From Rehmannia glutinosa (taxonomy: Eukaryota; Streptophyta; Magnoliopsida; Lamiales; Orobanchaceae): a stretch of 64,000 nt of DNA. Within the stretch, counting starts at the first letter, position 1, and each line of letters starts with the position of its first letter. Below are positions 1 through 10,931 of this stretch, one piece after another. Below the pieces are notes generated by a model. That model was given only the letters and a program-made list of their open reading frames with translations, was not told the origin of the DNA and made no database searches. The DNA lies in contig CM071930.1 of NCBI GenBank assembly GCA_016081115.2, positions 44,925,335-44,989,334 on the forward strand, given 5' to 3'. The translations under genes were made by a program, and so were the position numbers.

Positions 1-137
1 TAAACATTGTTCCACGTATTGTGCAATATCCTTTTTCATACATGGCCACCAGTAATGCATCTTCAAATCTTTGTATATTTTAGTAGCTCCTGGATGTACA
101 AAATATGGCGTTGAATGTGCTTTTGCTAAAACGTCGG
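1..137 (-). pseudogene. Ty3/gypsy integrase N-terminal zinc-binding (HHCC) region, element A
   Basis: Read on the minus strand this encodes the N-terminal finger of a Ty3/gypsy integrase. I see the family pattern HPGATKIYKDL, then YWWPCMKKDI and a terminal CL that would open the CxxC pair, which lies beyond the window edge. In the family this finger sits between RNase H and the DDE core and helps the enzyme hold cDNA ends. It follows directly after the RNase H tail at 138-413, the expected order. The catalytic core is outside the window, so the state of the enzyme cannot be judged. Confidence 0.75.
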
Positions 138-957
138 TCAGAGTGCTTTGGCATAGGAATCATCACCTTGTTGTTCATGTTGGATTCGATCAAGTAACGT
201 CGGTAAGAGTGTTAATGCTGCCAACTTAGCTTCAATGGACCCCAGTAGTACAACCTCTACGTTCATTTTCTGGAGATCCGTTAGCTCTGGTTTCGAAATG
301 TGAATCACAATTGCATTGCCTTGTGTTGATTTCCGGCTCAACGCATCTGCTACAATATTGGCTTTACCAGGGTGATAATTGATCACACAATCATAGTCCT
401 TCACTAGTTCCAACCACCGTCATTGACGCATATTCAATTCCTTCTGTGTGAAGAAGTATTTCAAACTCTTGTGATATGTGTAGATCTCACATCATTCTCT
501 CGTATAGGTAATACCTCCATATCTCAAGCGCAAATACCACTGCAACAAGATCTAAATCATGTGTAGGGTAGTTCTTTTCATAATTCTTCAATTGTCTAGA
601 CGCATAGGAAATCACTTTACCGTCTTGTATCAACACGCATCCTAGACCATTTTTTGAAGCGTCACTATAAACTACAGAACCTTCAGTACCTGATGGAATT
701 GGTAGAATAGGTGCTGAAGTCAATCTCTTCTTTAGTTATTGAAAACTTTGTTCGCTTGCCTCCGTCTAATTGAATGCGATGCTTTTTTTGGTCAACTGCG
801 TTAAAGGGGAAGCAATCTTAGAGAATCCTTCCACAAATCGACAATAATAGTCAGCTAAACCTAGAAAACTGCGTACTTCTAAAAGATTTGTAGGTTGTGG
901 CCAATTATTAATATCCTCGACTTTACTTGGATCCACCGAGATTCCTGCTCCGGACAC
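138..957 (-). pseudogene. Ty3/gypsy RNase H and RT-RNase H connection, element A (broken)
   Basis: Three minus-strand pieces make up the RNase H of a gypsy polyprotein. 957-766 is the connection, with the family box VRSFLGLADYY. 723-487 carries the first catalytic Asp in YSDASKNGLGCVL and the HDLDLVAVVFALEIWRYYLY segment; the catalytic Glu usual in HDLELA is Asp here. 413-138 ends in WLELVKDYDC-like and YHPGKANIVADALSRK motifs. The pieces are separated by stops and frame changes near 730-760 and 414-486, so no continuous product is possible. RNase H would remove genomic RNA during reverse transcription. The assignment is firm; activity is very unlikely. Confidence 0.88.
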
Positions 958-1718
958 TACATGTACTAAGAATACTACTCAATCTAACCAAAATTCACAT
1001 TTCTTAAATTTAGAATATAATTACTTTGCTTTCAGAACCTCTAATACCATTCTCAAGTGTTCAGTGTGCTCCTCTTTTGTTCTAGAGTATATCAAGGTAT
1101 CGTCGATAAAGACAATAATGAATTTATCTAGAAAATCTTTAAATATCCTATTCATCAGATCCATAAAAGTTGTTGGGGCATTTGTTAACCCAAACGGCAT
1201 TACCCGAAATTCATAGTGTCCATACCTCGTGCTGAAAGCTATCTTGGGTATATCATCTTCTTTAATTTTTAGCTGATGGTACTCGGATCGCAAATCGATC
1301 TTCGAAAATGCTGATACACCTTGAAGTTGATCGAACAAATCATCAATTCGAGGTAGCGGGTATTTATTCTTGATTGTAACCTTATTTAGTTCTCGGTAGT
1401 CGATACACAATCACATCATACCATCCTTCTTTCGCACGAACAGGACTGTCGCACCCCATATAGGAAAGTTAGGTCTAATGAAGCCTTTATCTAGTAACTC
1501 CTGCAATTGTGTCTTTAGTTCCTTAAGTATCAATGGAGCCATGCGCTATGGGGCTTTAGAGATTGGAGACGTTCTAGAAGTAAGTCAATAACAAACTCGA
1601 TCTCGAGATCAGGTGGTAATCCAGGAAGATCATCTGGAAATACATCAGGATATTCTCTCACTATTGGAACTTCATCAAGGGCTGGATGGTGTTGTTCGTC
1701 GATGCTCATTACACTCAC
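958..1718 (-). pseudogene. Ty3/gypsy reverse transcriptase, element A (broken)
   Basis: The minus strand encodes the RT domain in at least two pieces. 1718-1530 is the N-terminal lead-in, with EYPDVFPDDLPGLPP typical of plant gypsy elements. 1410-1021 holds the fingers and palm: the box around YRELNKVTIKNKYPLPRIDD, then FSKIDLRSEYHQ with its catalytic Asp, MPFGLTNAP, and FIDDTLIYS carrying the paired catalytic Asps. Between them (1411-1529) the VRKKDG-type segment is recognisable on reverse reading but interrupted. All three catalytic carboxylates remain; the stops, not active-site loss, inactivate it. It sits between protease and RNase H as in all Ty3/gypsy pol genes. Confidence 0.9.
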
Positions 1719-2228
1719 TATTTATCATTCACATCCAGCATTCAGTAAACGTTGTGCCTTTAGTGCTGATATCATTGGAAATTTAAAGCGAGCCTTGATT
1801 CCAACGAAGGTAAATGGATCTTCTTCTGGGGGTTGATATATTAATGTCTTTTTCTGACAATCAATTGTAGCACCATACTTTGAAACCAATCCATACCCAA
1901 AATGATATCATAGTCGTTCATGGCTAATACAATAAGATCGGTATACAGTTCCCTATTTTCATTTGGAACAGTGCAAGCTCTCAAAATTTGATTAGTCTAT
2001 TTGGAATCTCCTGAGGGAATCATTACATCGTAACTCACTTCAGCTACGTCAGGTGTCCTACCTAGTCTCCTCACATACTCAATAGGTGCAAATGAATGTG
2101 TAGCTTCCAAATCAAATAACACAAATTTTGGGGGGTCAAAGATAAGAAGTTTACCTATAACCACTAATTGCTGCGCTCCACAAGTTTTGAGTTCATGTAC
2201 ATTGATAGTCTACAGAACTTGTAGCCGG
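1719..2228 (-). pseudogene. Ty3/gypsy aspartic protease region, element A, active site degraded
   Basis: On the minus strand near 2130-2085 I read KFVLFDLEATHSF, which matches the plant gypsy protease box whose normal form is LFD(S/T)GATHSF. The catalytic triplet is Asp-Leu-Glu instead of Asp-Ser/Thr-Gly, which should abolish cleavage. Further on, near 1925-1890, is NDYDIILGMDWF, the second conserved protease box. The protease would cut Gag from Pol. Only about 100 bp separate it from the primer-binding site, so the gag gene is missing: this copy has lost its gag by deletion or is a rearranged derivative. Confidence 0.75.
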
Positions 2229-2240
2229 GCTATGATACCA
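2229..2240 (-). other. Primer-binding site, gypsy element A
   Basis: The reverse complement reads TGGTATCATAGC, one base from TGGTATCAGAGC, the plant initiator tRNA-Met primer site. It lies 3 nt from the LTR edge at 2244, which fixes the LTR end and the element's orientation. Confidence 0.75.
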
Positions 2241-2243
2241 CTC

Positions 2244-3153
2244 TGTGACGTCCACCCCTATTACTGCTATTAGAAAATATATAAATAGCACAACTCGACT
2301 ACAAACTCTATTTAAAACGTGTAAATATTTTTTTTCCTGTGTAAATTTAATAACAGACGATCAACGAAATAAACTCTGTATATTGCAACAAAGATTTTAT
2401 CATTTAGATGCGAAAGGCAGTCAACCCTATTTGTATGTAAACACGGTGACTAGATATACAAAACCAGAACTCAAACCAGCACACTCTTTACATATTTTTA
2501 CAACAGAGTTTCAAAAGTTATATACGGTATGAGTTCCTACATATAACACAACAGAAGCCAAACCAAAATGAACCCAAAAACAAGCCCGACAGGTCGTCAT
2601 CCATATCTATGATTCTCAAAACCTGACGAAGCTCCAGCATTGCATAGTAAGCTAACAGGCTCAGGTATTCTCATGATCACCTGCAATGCATGAACTACAT
2701 GAGCTAAAGCTCAACAAGTAAAAATCATGCATGTCCAAAGAATAATGATGCTTTTCCAACATGTAATGCTAACATTTAAAAATTAATGAATACAAAATAC
2801 TTCTCTCAAATTATTTTCTATCATTTGGGTCCCTGACCCAACTATTATGCACCGAAAAAGAGCTCTGCACACAGCAATAATCAAATGACCAATAATATCG
2901 TTATGATGTTACGTGTGGACCATCCTCCCGTGGCCCAACCAAGGGTCCCCTACTTGCGTCACTTTTGTCCGCCAAGAAGTATCCCACCCTGCAGGGTCAT
3001 AACATAGGTACCCACAAATGGTCCATCCTCCTGTGATCCACCGAGAGCCCATCTCCCATCTAGCTCTGTGTTCACCAGGAAGTACCCCACTTGCTATACC
3101 TAAATATATATCAAAAGCACGCCCAGCGTGCCTCGGTGCACTAGCAGTGGTCA
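2244..3153 (-). repeat. 5' LTR of gypsy element A
   Basis: In element orientation this would start TGACCACTGC and end GGACGTCACA, next to the primer site, giving TG...CA ends. The inner edge is secure. The outer edge at 3153 is inferred: Sirevirus homology starts right after it, and the first recognisable shared string begins near 3167. The second LTR is outside the window, so the pair cannot be compared. Open frames at 2245-2532 and 2909-3206 show no family resemblance and are taken as chance. Confidence 0.65.
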
Positions 3154-3474
3154 GTAAAGGCTTAATCTCGAACAAAACCCAAAGACGTAACGTATGTAGA
3201 TCCTGATAAGAAAGGCGTAATCTATTGTGCTGGATATAATCACCTCGCCAACCTAGAGGTTGAAAGAAAGAACGCCGAAGCTATAAGAAGGCAAGAAGAA
3301 GAAAATCAAAGGCAAACTAGAGAATGGCTCGAGAGGAAGCAAATGGATGACCCTGCTGCCAAACGAGCCTACGAAAATAAGAAGAGAGAAGAAGAGGAAA
3401 GAAAGAGGAAAATGGATGATCCAGACAGAAGAAGGGCTGAAGAAGAAAGAGGAAGGAAGCAGCAAAGGCGTTGA
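3154..3474 (+). pseudogene. C-terminal tail of Sirevirus aORF, truncated upstream copy (copy D)
   Basis: From about 3187 the frame reads through the conserved aORF end: YVDPDKK, then IY-AGYNHLANLEVERKN, then a strongly basic and acidic coiled coil (RQEEENQRQ, EWLERKQ, RRRAEEERGRK) ending in TGA at 3472-3474. It matches 17440-17736 closely along its length. The Trp of YWAGYD is Cys here. The rest of the gene is cut off by gypsy element A. Unlike the downstream copy it lacks the early TGA eight codons before the natural stop, so this end looks slightly less damaged. Function unknown; see the main aORF entries. Confidence 0.75.
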
Positions 3475-3789
3475 AGTGTTGCTGCAAACCCCTTTGTGTA
3501 TTTTTGTTGTAAATACATCTATATAAGTCTTCTGTAACAAGCTCAGTGAATTTCCTTGTAATTTTCACTCTTTATGTATCTTAGCTTAGATATACTATGT
3601 TATGACATGTATACATTTATATTGCTTTGATAACGAATGTAAACAACTGTGTAAAGGACAAGAATGCTATGATCAGTAAAAAGATATATTTTAAGCATAC
3701 ATTCTTTATTACTACATTGTCTGTATGTATCTTTGCTGTTTACCTTCTTTAATATTTTTAAGTTTTGGCATCATCAAAAAGGGAGAAAT
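3475..3789 (+). other. Sirevirus 3' noncoding region and polypurine tract (copy D)
   Basis: No gene. The stretch matches 17737-18050 nearly base for base and ends in the polypurine tract at about 3776-3788 (AAAAAGGGAGAAA), directly before the LTR. The tract primes plus-strand DNA synthesis. One G of the usual run of five is replaced by A. Confidence 0.8.
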
Positions 3790-5296
3790 TGTTAGGAAAT
3801 TTATTGAGTAGATTTTGATGATACCATGTAAAACTTAAACTAGGAAGTTGGCACCCCATTTTCCTTGTAATTTGTATTGAAATAGATAGGACTGGAAAAG
3901 CTGAGTCAAGTCGACTATGCCAAGGATTACAAGAAGTCAACTGCGGACTATGTGAAGACTCTGATGTGTGTCAGCTGAGTAATGCCATGAAGGAAGTCGA
4001 GAACTCGACTGATGGAGAATCATCTGGGGAATAACTGTAAGAAGTGTCAGTCAATTCAACTCAAGAAGCCAAGTCTCAAGTTGAAGTGACAGATGAGTTA
4101 TCCAATGACTGGAGCTGACTCAAGTCACCTGGGGTACATACATTAGTCTAGTCAAGGCAAATGACTTAGATCTATTGATTAAAGACAAGAATATTACTCA
4201 ATATAGTAATATGTCAAAGCTGTCAGGTCTAAAGTGTTAGTCCCAGAAATATGCAAAGGAATGAAACAATGGGAAACACTGCACCTTGTGTCAGGCACCT
4301 GCAATGCTGCGAAGACATTTAATACGAGGAAGGGTCAACATCAAGGACTGCAGACCAAGACAAGGCAACGAACACAAGTGACATTTAAAATTAGCCTATC
4401 TCTTCAACGGGCAAAATTTCAAATGTGCACTATAAAAGGCTCAGGAAGTTATTGAGAAGAGGTTACTTGAACCACGAGCAAGCAAGCAATATTTAAGCAT
4501 TTAACCTGCAATATTCTCAAAAATATTCAAGCAATTCCTCAGGCCTGAAACTCGAAGGAAATCGATCCAACACAAGAAGTGAAGAAAAGACAACTTCAAA
4601 TCTGTTGAAGAGAAAACTTTTGAAGAAATCAAAAGGGTCTACTTTCCAAGCTATGATTGTAGAAAGGTTCCAGGTCGAACCATTATCAAGTTTGTTGGAG
4701 GGCTTCGTGATCAAATCCAAGAACTTGAGAAATGAGCTGAAGTAGCAAGGCATCTGCCCTGTGAAGAAGCTGAGTCGCAAGAGAAGCTAGTTGTGTGATC
4801 AAGGCTGTCTCCAGACTGTTCATCGCTTTGTAAACTGATCTATTACATAGTGGATTCCTCCAGGAGTTGGAGAAGAGAGGATTAGAAGAATTACCCTATC
4901 TTCGAACCTCTATAAAATATTTGTGTCATTTACTTTCCTGCGTATTCATTTTATATCTGTTGATCATATCTGCAATCCAACTGATAAATAACTAAGTGCT
5001 AAAATCAAGTGTTTAAAACAAGCTAAAATCTAATCCTAGGGTGTTAAGTCTTCCGCTGTTAAAAACCAATCAGCCAAGTTAAGTATTTGGCTTGAGCAGC
5101 CAAGTTATACTATCAATAGCTCTATCAAGTCTGTTGAGTGGGTAACTTAGCTGAAAAGCTAACTTAGCTGGCCATCTAGGACACAGCTGTTTGAGTCAAC
5201 TCTGTTGAATTATTTTAAAAGGACTTAATCAAAAATTTGGTAAAGTTTATTTAACCCCCCCTTCTAAAACTTACTTCACACCTCTTGGGACCTACA
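3790..5296 (+). repeat. Sirevirus LTR shared by copies D and 1
   Basis: Starts TGTTAGGAAATTTATTG and ends GGGACCTACA. A TATA box (TATAAAAG) lies at 4431-4438, with the conserved TCTCTTCAACGG box at 4399-4410. The U3 part (about 3900-4140) is dense in short near-palindromes such as AGTCGACT and in GACTCAAGTC-like words. Preceded by a polypurine tract and followed by a primer site, so it is flanked by internal sequence on both sides. Confidence 0.92.
4431..4438 (+). promoter_or_regulatory. TATA box of Sirevirus 5' LTR
   Basis: TATAAAAG, in the same place and context in the other Sirevirus LTRs that keep this part (37367-37374 minus, 59768-59775 minus, 61105-61112). The 3' LTR at 18693-18700 has lost one A (TATAAAGG). 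Confidence 0.7.
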
Positions 5297-5298
5297 AG

Positions 5299-5310
5299 TG
5301 GTATCAGAGC
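5299..5310 (+). other. Primer-binding site, Sirevirus copy 1
   Basis: TGGTATCAGAGC, an exact match to the plant initiator tRNA-Met site, two bases after the LTR end at 5296. It fixes the LTR edge and the direction of the element. Confidence 0.92.
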
Positions 5311-5423
5311 GGTTGGTTCATTGAGCCTTCCGCAATGGTTACTGAACTAGATCTCTATCTTTTCAAAAAACGTTTTAAACACTTGTGCTTCAAAGTCTTT
5401 CATTTTTAAGCAAAATTATTATC

Positions 5424-7666
5424 ATGGAAGCAAATCTGACACGCATTCCTATGTTCACTGTTGAAGAATTTGATGATTGGAAAATTCGCATGCAGGCTCA
5501 TCTATCTGCATTACATGATGAAATGTGGCTTGTGATAGAAGATGGGCCACTACAAATACTCAAAGTGAACACGGCTGTAAGAAGAGCAACCGCAACTGAA
5601 GGAGAAGAAGCTGCCGCTGAAGCAAGACCATCCATGGTTGAAAAACCAAGGACTGAGTGGACTATTGAGGACAGAAAGAGATACACCTTGGACAATGTGG
5701 CCAAGGGTATACTCTACAAGACGTTGGACAAAGCCATGTTCAACAAAGTGAAATCTTGCAAATCTGCAAAAGAGATTTGGGATAAGCTGACTTTAATTTG
5801 TGAAGGATCAGAACAAATTAAAGAAAATAAATTAACTGTTGCTGTTCAAAAATTTGAAAATTTCAAAATGCTTGTAGGTGAAACCTTGGATCATCTAGAT
5901 GCCAGATTCACTGAGATCACAAATGAGCTTTCAGCTCTTGGGAAGGAATATACAGAAAATGAAATGTGTATGAAGATCTTAAGAAGCCTCCCAGCTGAAT
6001 GGGAAATGAAGGTTATGACTTTGAGACATTCAATGGATCTCTCAAAAACATCCAATCATGAGCTATTCTCAGATCTCAAAGTCTACGAGTTTGAACTGAG
6101 AACAAAAGAGCAAGAGGGGACAATGTACCCAAGACAGTTGCACTACTGGCTAGTGATGGAAAGAGAGCTGAACCAAAGGAAGCCATAGACCAGGAGGAAA
6201 TTGCCCTGATGGTCAAAAGATTCAACAAGTTCTTCAACAAGAACTATAAAAGAAATAAGGGTGAGACCTCCAGAAGACATTCAGCTCCTTCCAAGTCAAG
6301 GGAAGACATGCCACCCACGAGAGTTGAGCATCAAAGGGTTGAATATCAGAGAGCTAAAAAACCAAGAACAGAAAGAGCTGACCAAAGAGCTGAGAACATG
6401 TGTTGGAACTACAGACAACCAGGACACTTTGCAGTTGACTGTTCCTATCCACCAGTCAACAAATATAGGAATGAGGAAGAAAGAAAAGTCTTCAGGGAAA
6501 GAAGACAGGAAAAGAAGAAAGCCATGTTGGCTGCTGAGACGGCTGAGACAGTCAAGTCTAAAGAAACAACAGACTCAGAGAGTAGTGAAGCTGACTACTC
6601 AAGTGACTCTGAGGAAGAGGCTATGATTTATCTTATGGCTAAAGAACAAGATCAACCTGATCAAAAAGATGAGGTACACTCTAACTCATCTCATTCAAAT
6701 TCAAGTGATAGTGACTATGATACACACACTTCATAACCCACTGATCTTTATGATTCATTAGGTAAAATGATGAAAGATTTTGAACACATAAAATCCTCAC
6801 ACACAATTTTAAATGAGGAAAACAGCTAGCTTAAAAGCCAAAACTCACACCTGACTAAAGAGCTGAGTACTCTGAGTCATATAGCTAATGAGAACACTAA
6901 GCTGAAGGCTGAAAATACAAAGATCACAACAGAGTTAGCTGCTATAGAAAAGAGGGAAAAAGATCTAAAAAATGTGATTGTCTCATTTACAAAGGCATCC
7001 AAATCATTGGATGATCTTATCATGAGTCAAAAAGAATGTGGAGATAAGACAGGCATAGGATTTAATTCATTTGTGCACAGTCAAACTCCAAGAGTGATTT
7101 TGGAAAAAGGATCTTCAAGCAATGAAACATCTCAAAAATCCAAAACACCAAATGCTGCACCCACATTCACTCCAAAGCACAATCACAAACAAACTGGCCT
7201 TGGATACAAAGGGAAAGAAAAACAACCAGTTGAGTATGTTGATAGGACATCTGAGAAGAAATCTAGCCGAGTTCCTCAGCAAACTCCAAACAGAAAATAC
7301 TCTTTGAAAAGCAAACAGAGCTACTAGAAACCCCAGAAATTTCATCAGAGAAACACACATGATGAGAATGGTAGAAACTATCCAAACTATGCTGATTGGA
7401 ATAATGTGAAACATCAGCAAAGACCTATGGAATACAAGCCAAAATGGCAAAGACCTAAACCTCAACAAAGGTCATTCCGAAGGCAAAAGAGCTATTATCA
7501 GCAGACATACGCACCCAAGCACTACACTCAGAAATACCACAACTATCCCAAGAAAGCAATTACTAAAACACAAACACATGCATACAGACAAAAGAGACAA
7601 TTGTGTGAACCTAAAACCCCCAAGCAATTTGCTAATATGCACTATGATTATGGAACTAATAGATGA
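5424..7666 (+). pseudogene. Sirevirus gag, copy 1 (capsid, zinc knuckle, coiled coil; broken)
   Basis: The ATG at 5424 is chosen because copy 2 starts at the equivalent codon (both continue NLTRIPMF). Residues 1 to about 240 are the copia-type capsid domain (UBN2 class): FDDWKIRMQAHL, AKEIWDKLTLICEGS, KILRSLPAEWE. After a frameshift near 6120-6200 comes the nucleocapsid zinc knuckle at 6401-6442; its second Cys is Tyr (CWNYRQPGHFAVDC), which should weaken zinc binding. Then an acidic Ser/Asp stretch and a predicted coiled coil (about 6740-7010, leucine/asparagine heptads), followed by a basic Gln/Tyr/Lys-rich tail. In-frame stops lie at 6734-6736, 7325-7327 and 7664-7666. Gag would package element RNA in cytoplasmic particles. 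Where gag ends and protease begins is not sharply defined. Confidence 0.88.
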
Positions 7667-8340
7667 CAACCTCTTGGAGTCAAGTCTTTTGGCTATAGGT
7701 TGGTTAGATCATCTTATAACACTAACCCCTCAGGACCCAGACAATTATGGGTATCTAAAAACTGATTTCATTGATTGCAGGTTCAAGGAACAGCTGAGTG
7801 CCAAGGAACCTGGTACATGGATATTGGTTGTTCCAGACATATGACAGGAAACAAGAAAAACCTGTCAAAATTCAAGGAGATTAGAGGTGCAAAAGTCATA
7901 TTTGGAGGACATGAAGCTCCAGGGAAAATCAAAGGCACATGATCTATCAAGAAGAATGGATTGGAAATCACAGATGTTGCTTATGTTGAAGGCCTCAACT
8001 TCAACTTGTTAAGCATCAGCCAACTTTATGATAAAGGCTACAATGTTGGATTCAACATGGGAGTATGCCAGATCATAGATGCTGAATCAAATGAAATAGT
8101 GCTTCAAGGATCAAGACAGAAGAATATGTATGTGGTAGATTGGTCTACTGCTACTCCAAGCACTTGTCTGTTAGCAAAGAGCACAACCGAATCAAGTTGG
8201 CTGTGGCACAAGAAGCTGAGTCATCTAAATTTTAAGACAATCAACAAGCTTGCAAGGAGTCATCTTGTAGAAGGATTGCCATACTCAGTATACAAGAAAT
8301 AAAGTGTATGTGATGCATGCCAGATGGGCAAATAAAGTCT
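7667..8340 (+). pseudogene. Sirevirus protease and pre-integrase region, copy 1 (broken)
   Basis: The copia protease box reads WYMDIGCSRHMTG (codons around 7811-7850). The catalytic triplet Asp-Ser-Gly is Asp-Ile-Gly; the minus-strand copy at 33911-33919 keeps Asp-Ser-Gly, so the change is specific to this copy. Downstream are VIFGG, the box GLNFNLLSISQL (about 7990-8025) and the GAG-pre-integrase finger: LWHKKLSHLNFKTINKLA, then CDACQMGKQ. Stops interrupt near 7940 and at 8300-8302. The protease would release capsid and enzymes from the polyprotein. Loss of the Ser/Thr of the active site predicts an inactive enzyme. Confidence 0.85.
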
Positions 8341-8379
8341 TCATTCATGGATAAGCCAAGTCCTTCTTAAACAAGGATA

Positions 8380-9060
8380 TTACATCTGTTGCATGTGGAT
8401 TTATTTGGTCCAGTTGAGCCAGCCAACATAAGTGGAAAGAAATACACCTTAGTGGTGGTGGATGACTATTCAAGATATACATGGACAATCTTCATGTGTA
8501 AAAAGAAGGAAACTTTGCAGAAGTTACCTCAACTGATGAAAAGAGTTCAAAATGAAAAGAGCCAAACCATTATAAAAATAAGATCTGACAGAGGATCTGA
8601 GTTTGTCAATGGGATAATAACTCAATATTGTGTTGAAAATGGAATTGCTTATGAGTTATCAGCTGCAAGAACTCCACAACAGAATGGAGTGGCTGAAAGA
8701 AGGAATAGAACCCTCAAGGAAGTTGCAAGGACCATGTTAGTTGAAGCTGGATTGCCTAAGAGATTTTGGGATGAAGCTAGTAACACAACATGCTATACTC
8801 AAAATAGATGCATGATCAACATGCAATTGACCAAGACTCCCTATGATATTTGGACAGGGAGAAAGCCAAATGTTGGATATTTCAGGATATTTGGATGTAA
8901 ATGTTTCATCCATAACAATGTCAAAGATAATTTAAAGGCTTTTGATGCTAAAGCTGATGAAGGTATCTTTTTGGGATACTCAGCTGAGAGTAAAGCCTAT
9001 AGAGTGCTGAACAAGAGGACTATGGTTACAGAAGAGTCTATCTATATAGTCTATGAACCT
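8380..9060 (+). pseudogene. Sirevirus integrase core, copy 1
   Basis: The DDE triad is intact: Asp in HVDLFGPV (codon 8398-8400), Asp in RSDRGSEFVNG (8587-8589), Glu in QQNGVAERRNR (8695-8697). After it comes the copia box W-GRKPNVGYFRIFGCKCF and the C-terminal GIFLGYSAESKAYRV. The frame stays open from about 8389 to 9858, running into the RT. The visible frame has no ATG at its start, consistent with a polyprotein. Integrase joins the cDNA to the host chromosome. The core looks undamaged, but it is cut off from gag and protease by upstream stops and a frame change. Confidence 0.92.
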
Positions 9061-10310
9061 AATGTAAATGGAGAAGACATTGAAGAGTTAGCTGATAAGC
9101 TGAATCAACCAACTATACAGAAGAGTCCTTATGTTGAAGCTGAAGTAAGAGCACTCAACCCAGATGAAGATGAGATAGCTGAATCTCAAAGACAGCTGGA
9201 AAGTTTACAACTGAATGAAAATGAAAGAGTTGTTCAAGATAACTTAGCTGCGAGACGGCTGAATGCAAAAGACTTACTCCAACCTAATGTGAGATGGCTG
9301 AGAGACCATCCACCAGAGTTAGTTATTGGAGATGTTAGAGATGGCATAAGAACCAGATCCAGAGCACAACATGAAGCTATGTTCACTTATTTTATTTCCC
9401 AGATAGAGCCTAAAGATGTGTCTCAAGCATTGGATGAGACACATTGGATTCAAGCCATGCAAGAACAGTTGAATCAGTTTGAAAGAAACAAAGTATGGGA
9501 ATTAGTGAAGAGGCCAACCCATCAAAATGTTATTGGCACAAAATGGGTTTTCAGAAACAAGATGAATGAGGAAGGATCTGTTGTAAGAAACAAAGCAAGA
9601 TTGGTAGCCAAAGGGTATTGCCAAGAAGAGGGTATAGATTTTGATGAAACCTTTGCTCCTGTTGCAAGATTGGAGGCAATAAGGATTTTTCTTTCTTATA
9701 CTGCACATAAGAACTTAACTGTGTATCAAATGGATATGAAGAGTGCATTTCTGAATGGACTGTCAGAGGAAGAAGTTTATGTTGAACAACCTCCGGGTTT
9801 GAGCAGAAAACTATATGAGATAAAGTCTACAAGCTCAAGAAAGCATTGTATGGATTGAAACAAGCACCAAGAGCATGGTATGATACATTCTCTCTATTTC
9901 TAACAGACAATGGATTCACCAAAGGCAAAGTTGATAGAACACTCTTCATAATTCAAGATGGAGAGAGTATAGTGCTTGTTCAAATATATGTGGATGACAT
10001 CATTTTTGGTTCCACAAATAAAGAGCTGTGTGACAAGTTCTCAAACCTCATGCAATGTAAATTTGATATGAGCATGATGGGAGAGCTGACTTTCTTCCTA
10101 GGACTTCAAGTCAAGCAATTAAAGGATGGAACCTCCATAAGTCAAACAAAATATACCATAGATTTGATGAAGAAATTTGGTATGGAAGAGAAGTCTTCTG
10201 TGAAAATTCCAATGAATACTTCAGTCAAGATGGACATAGATGCAGATGGCAAAGTTGTTGATCAAACCAGATATAGAGCACTCATTGGATCATTGCTCTA
10301 TCTAACAACA
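9061..10310 (+). pseudogene. Sirevirus reverse transcriptase, copy 1 (one frameshift)
   Basis: After a variable linker the copia RT begins near 9415 (ALDETHWIQAMQEQLNQF, VWELVKRP, GTKWVFRNKMNEEG, DFDETFAPVARLEAIR, VYQMDMKSAFLNG). A frameshift near 9797, within the QPPGF segment, moves the frame; comparison with the minus-strand copy suggests a single base missing. The second half (from 9846) has LYGLKQAPRAWYDT, the catalytic YVDD at 9987-9998, and GELTFFLGLQV. Catalytic residues are present. RT makes the cDNA in the particle. Confidence 0.92.
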
Positions 10311-10931
10311 AGCAGGCCAGACATCACCTTTGCAATAGGTTTATGTGCAAGATTTCAATCTGCACCAAAGGAGAGCCACATGACTGCAGTTAAGAGAATC
10401 TTGAGATATTTGAAGGGATGCCAGGAAGTTAGCTTATGGTATTCAAAGGAAGGTGGATTCAAGCTAATTGGTTACTCAGACTCAGACTATGTTGGATGTA
10501 GAGTTGATAGGAAGAGTACCTCAGGTACATGTCAAATGCTTGGAAATAGATTGGTTTCTTGGTTCAGTAAGAAACAAAATTCAATTGCCACATCCACAGC
10601 TGAAGCAGAGTACATAGTTGCGGGCAGTTGCTGTGCCCAAGTCTTATAAATGAGACAACAGTTGAGAGATTATGATATTGAAGAAAGAGAAATTTCAATT
10701 ATGTGTGATAACACTACTGCTATTGCAATCACTCAGAATCCTGTGTTGCATTCAAGAATAAAGCACATTGATGTCAGATATCATTTCATAAGAGATCATG
10801 TTGAAAAGAAAGACATCACCTTGGAATACATCTCAACTGATAAACAGTTAGCTGATATATTCACAAAGCCTCTATGTGAATCAAGGTTTGAAGAGCTCAA
10901 GAATGAGTTAGGGTTAATGGACCTGAGTTGA
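10311..10931 (+). pseudogene. Sirevirus RNase H, copy 1 (one nonsense codon)
   Basis: Copia-type RNase H: GYSDSDYVGCRVDRKSTSG gives the first Asp, STAEAEYIVAGSCCAQ the Glu, and IMCDNTTAIAITQNP the next Asp, ending HFIRDHVEKKDITLEYIST and QLADIFTKPL. A TAA at 10647-10649 splits it; the minus-strand copy has TGG at the equivalent codon, so this is a point lesion rather than a frame boundary. The frame closes about 11 codons after the FTKPL box, the usual end of copia pol. It would degrade RNA in the RNA-DNA hybrid. Confidence 0.92.

Noticed and set aside
3018..3206. Open frames on both strands at 2909-3206
   Set aside because: They lie in the gypsy A LTR, overlap each other on opposite strands, and match no family.
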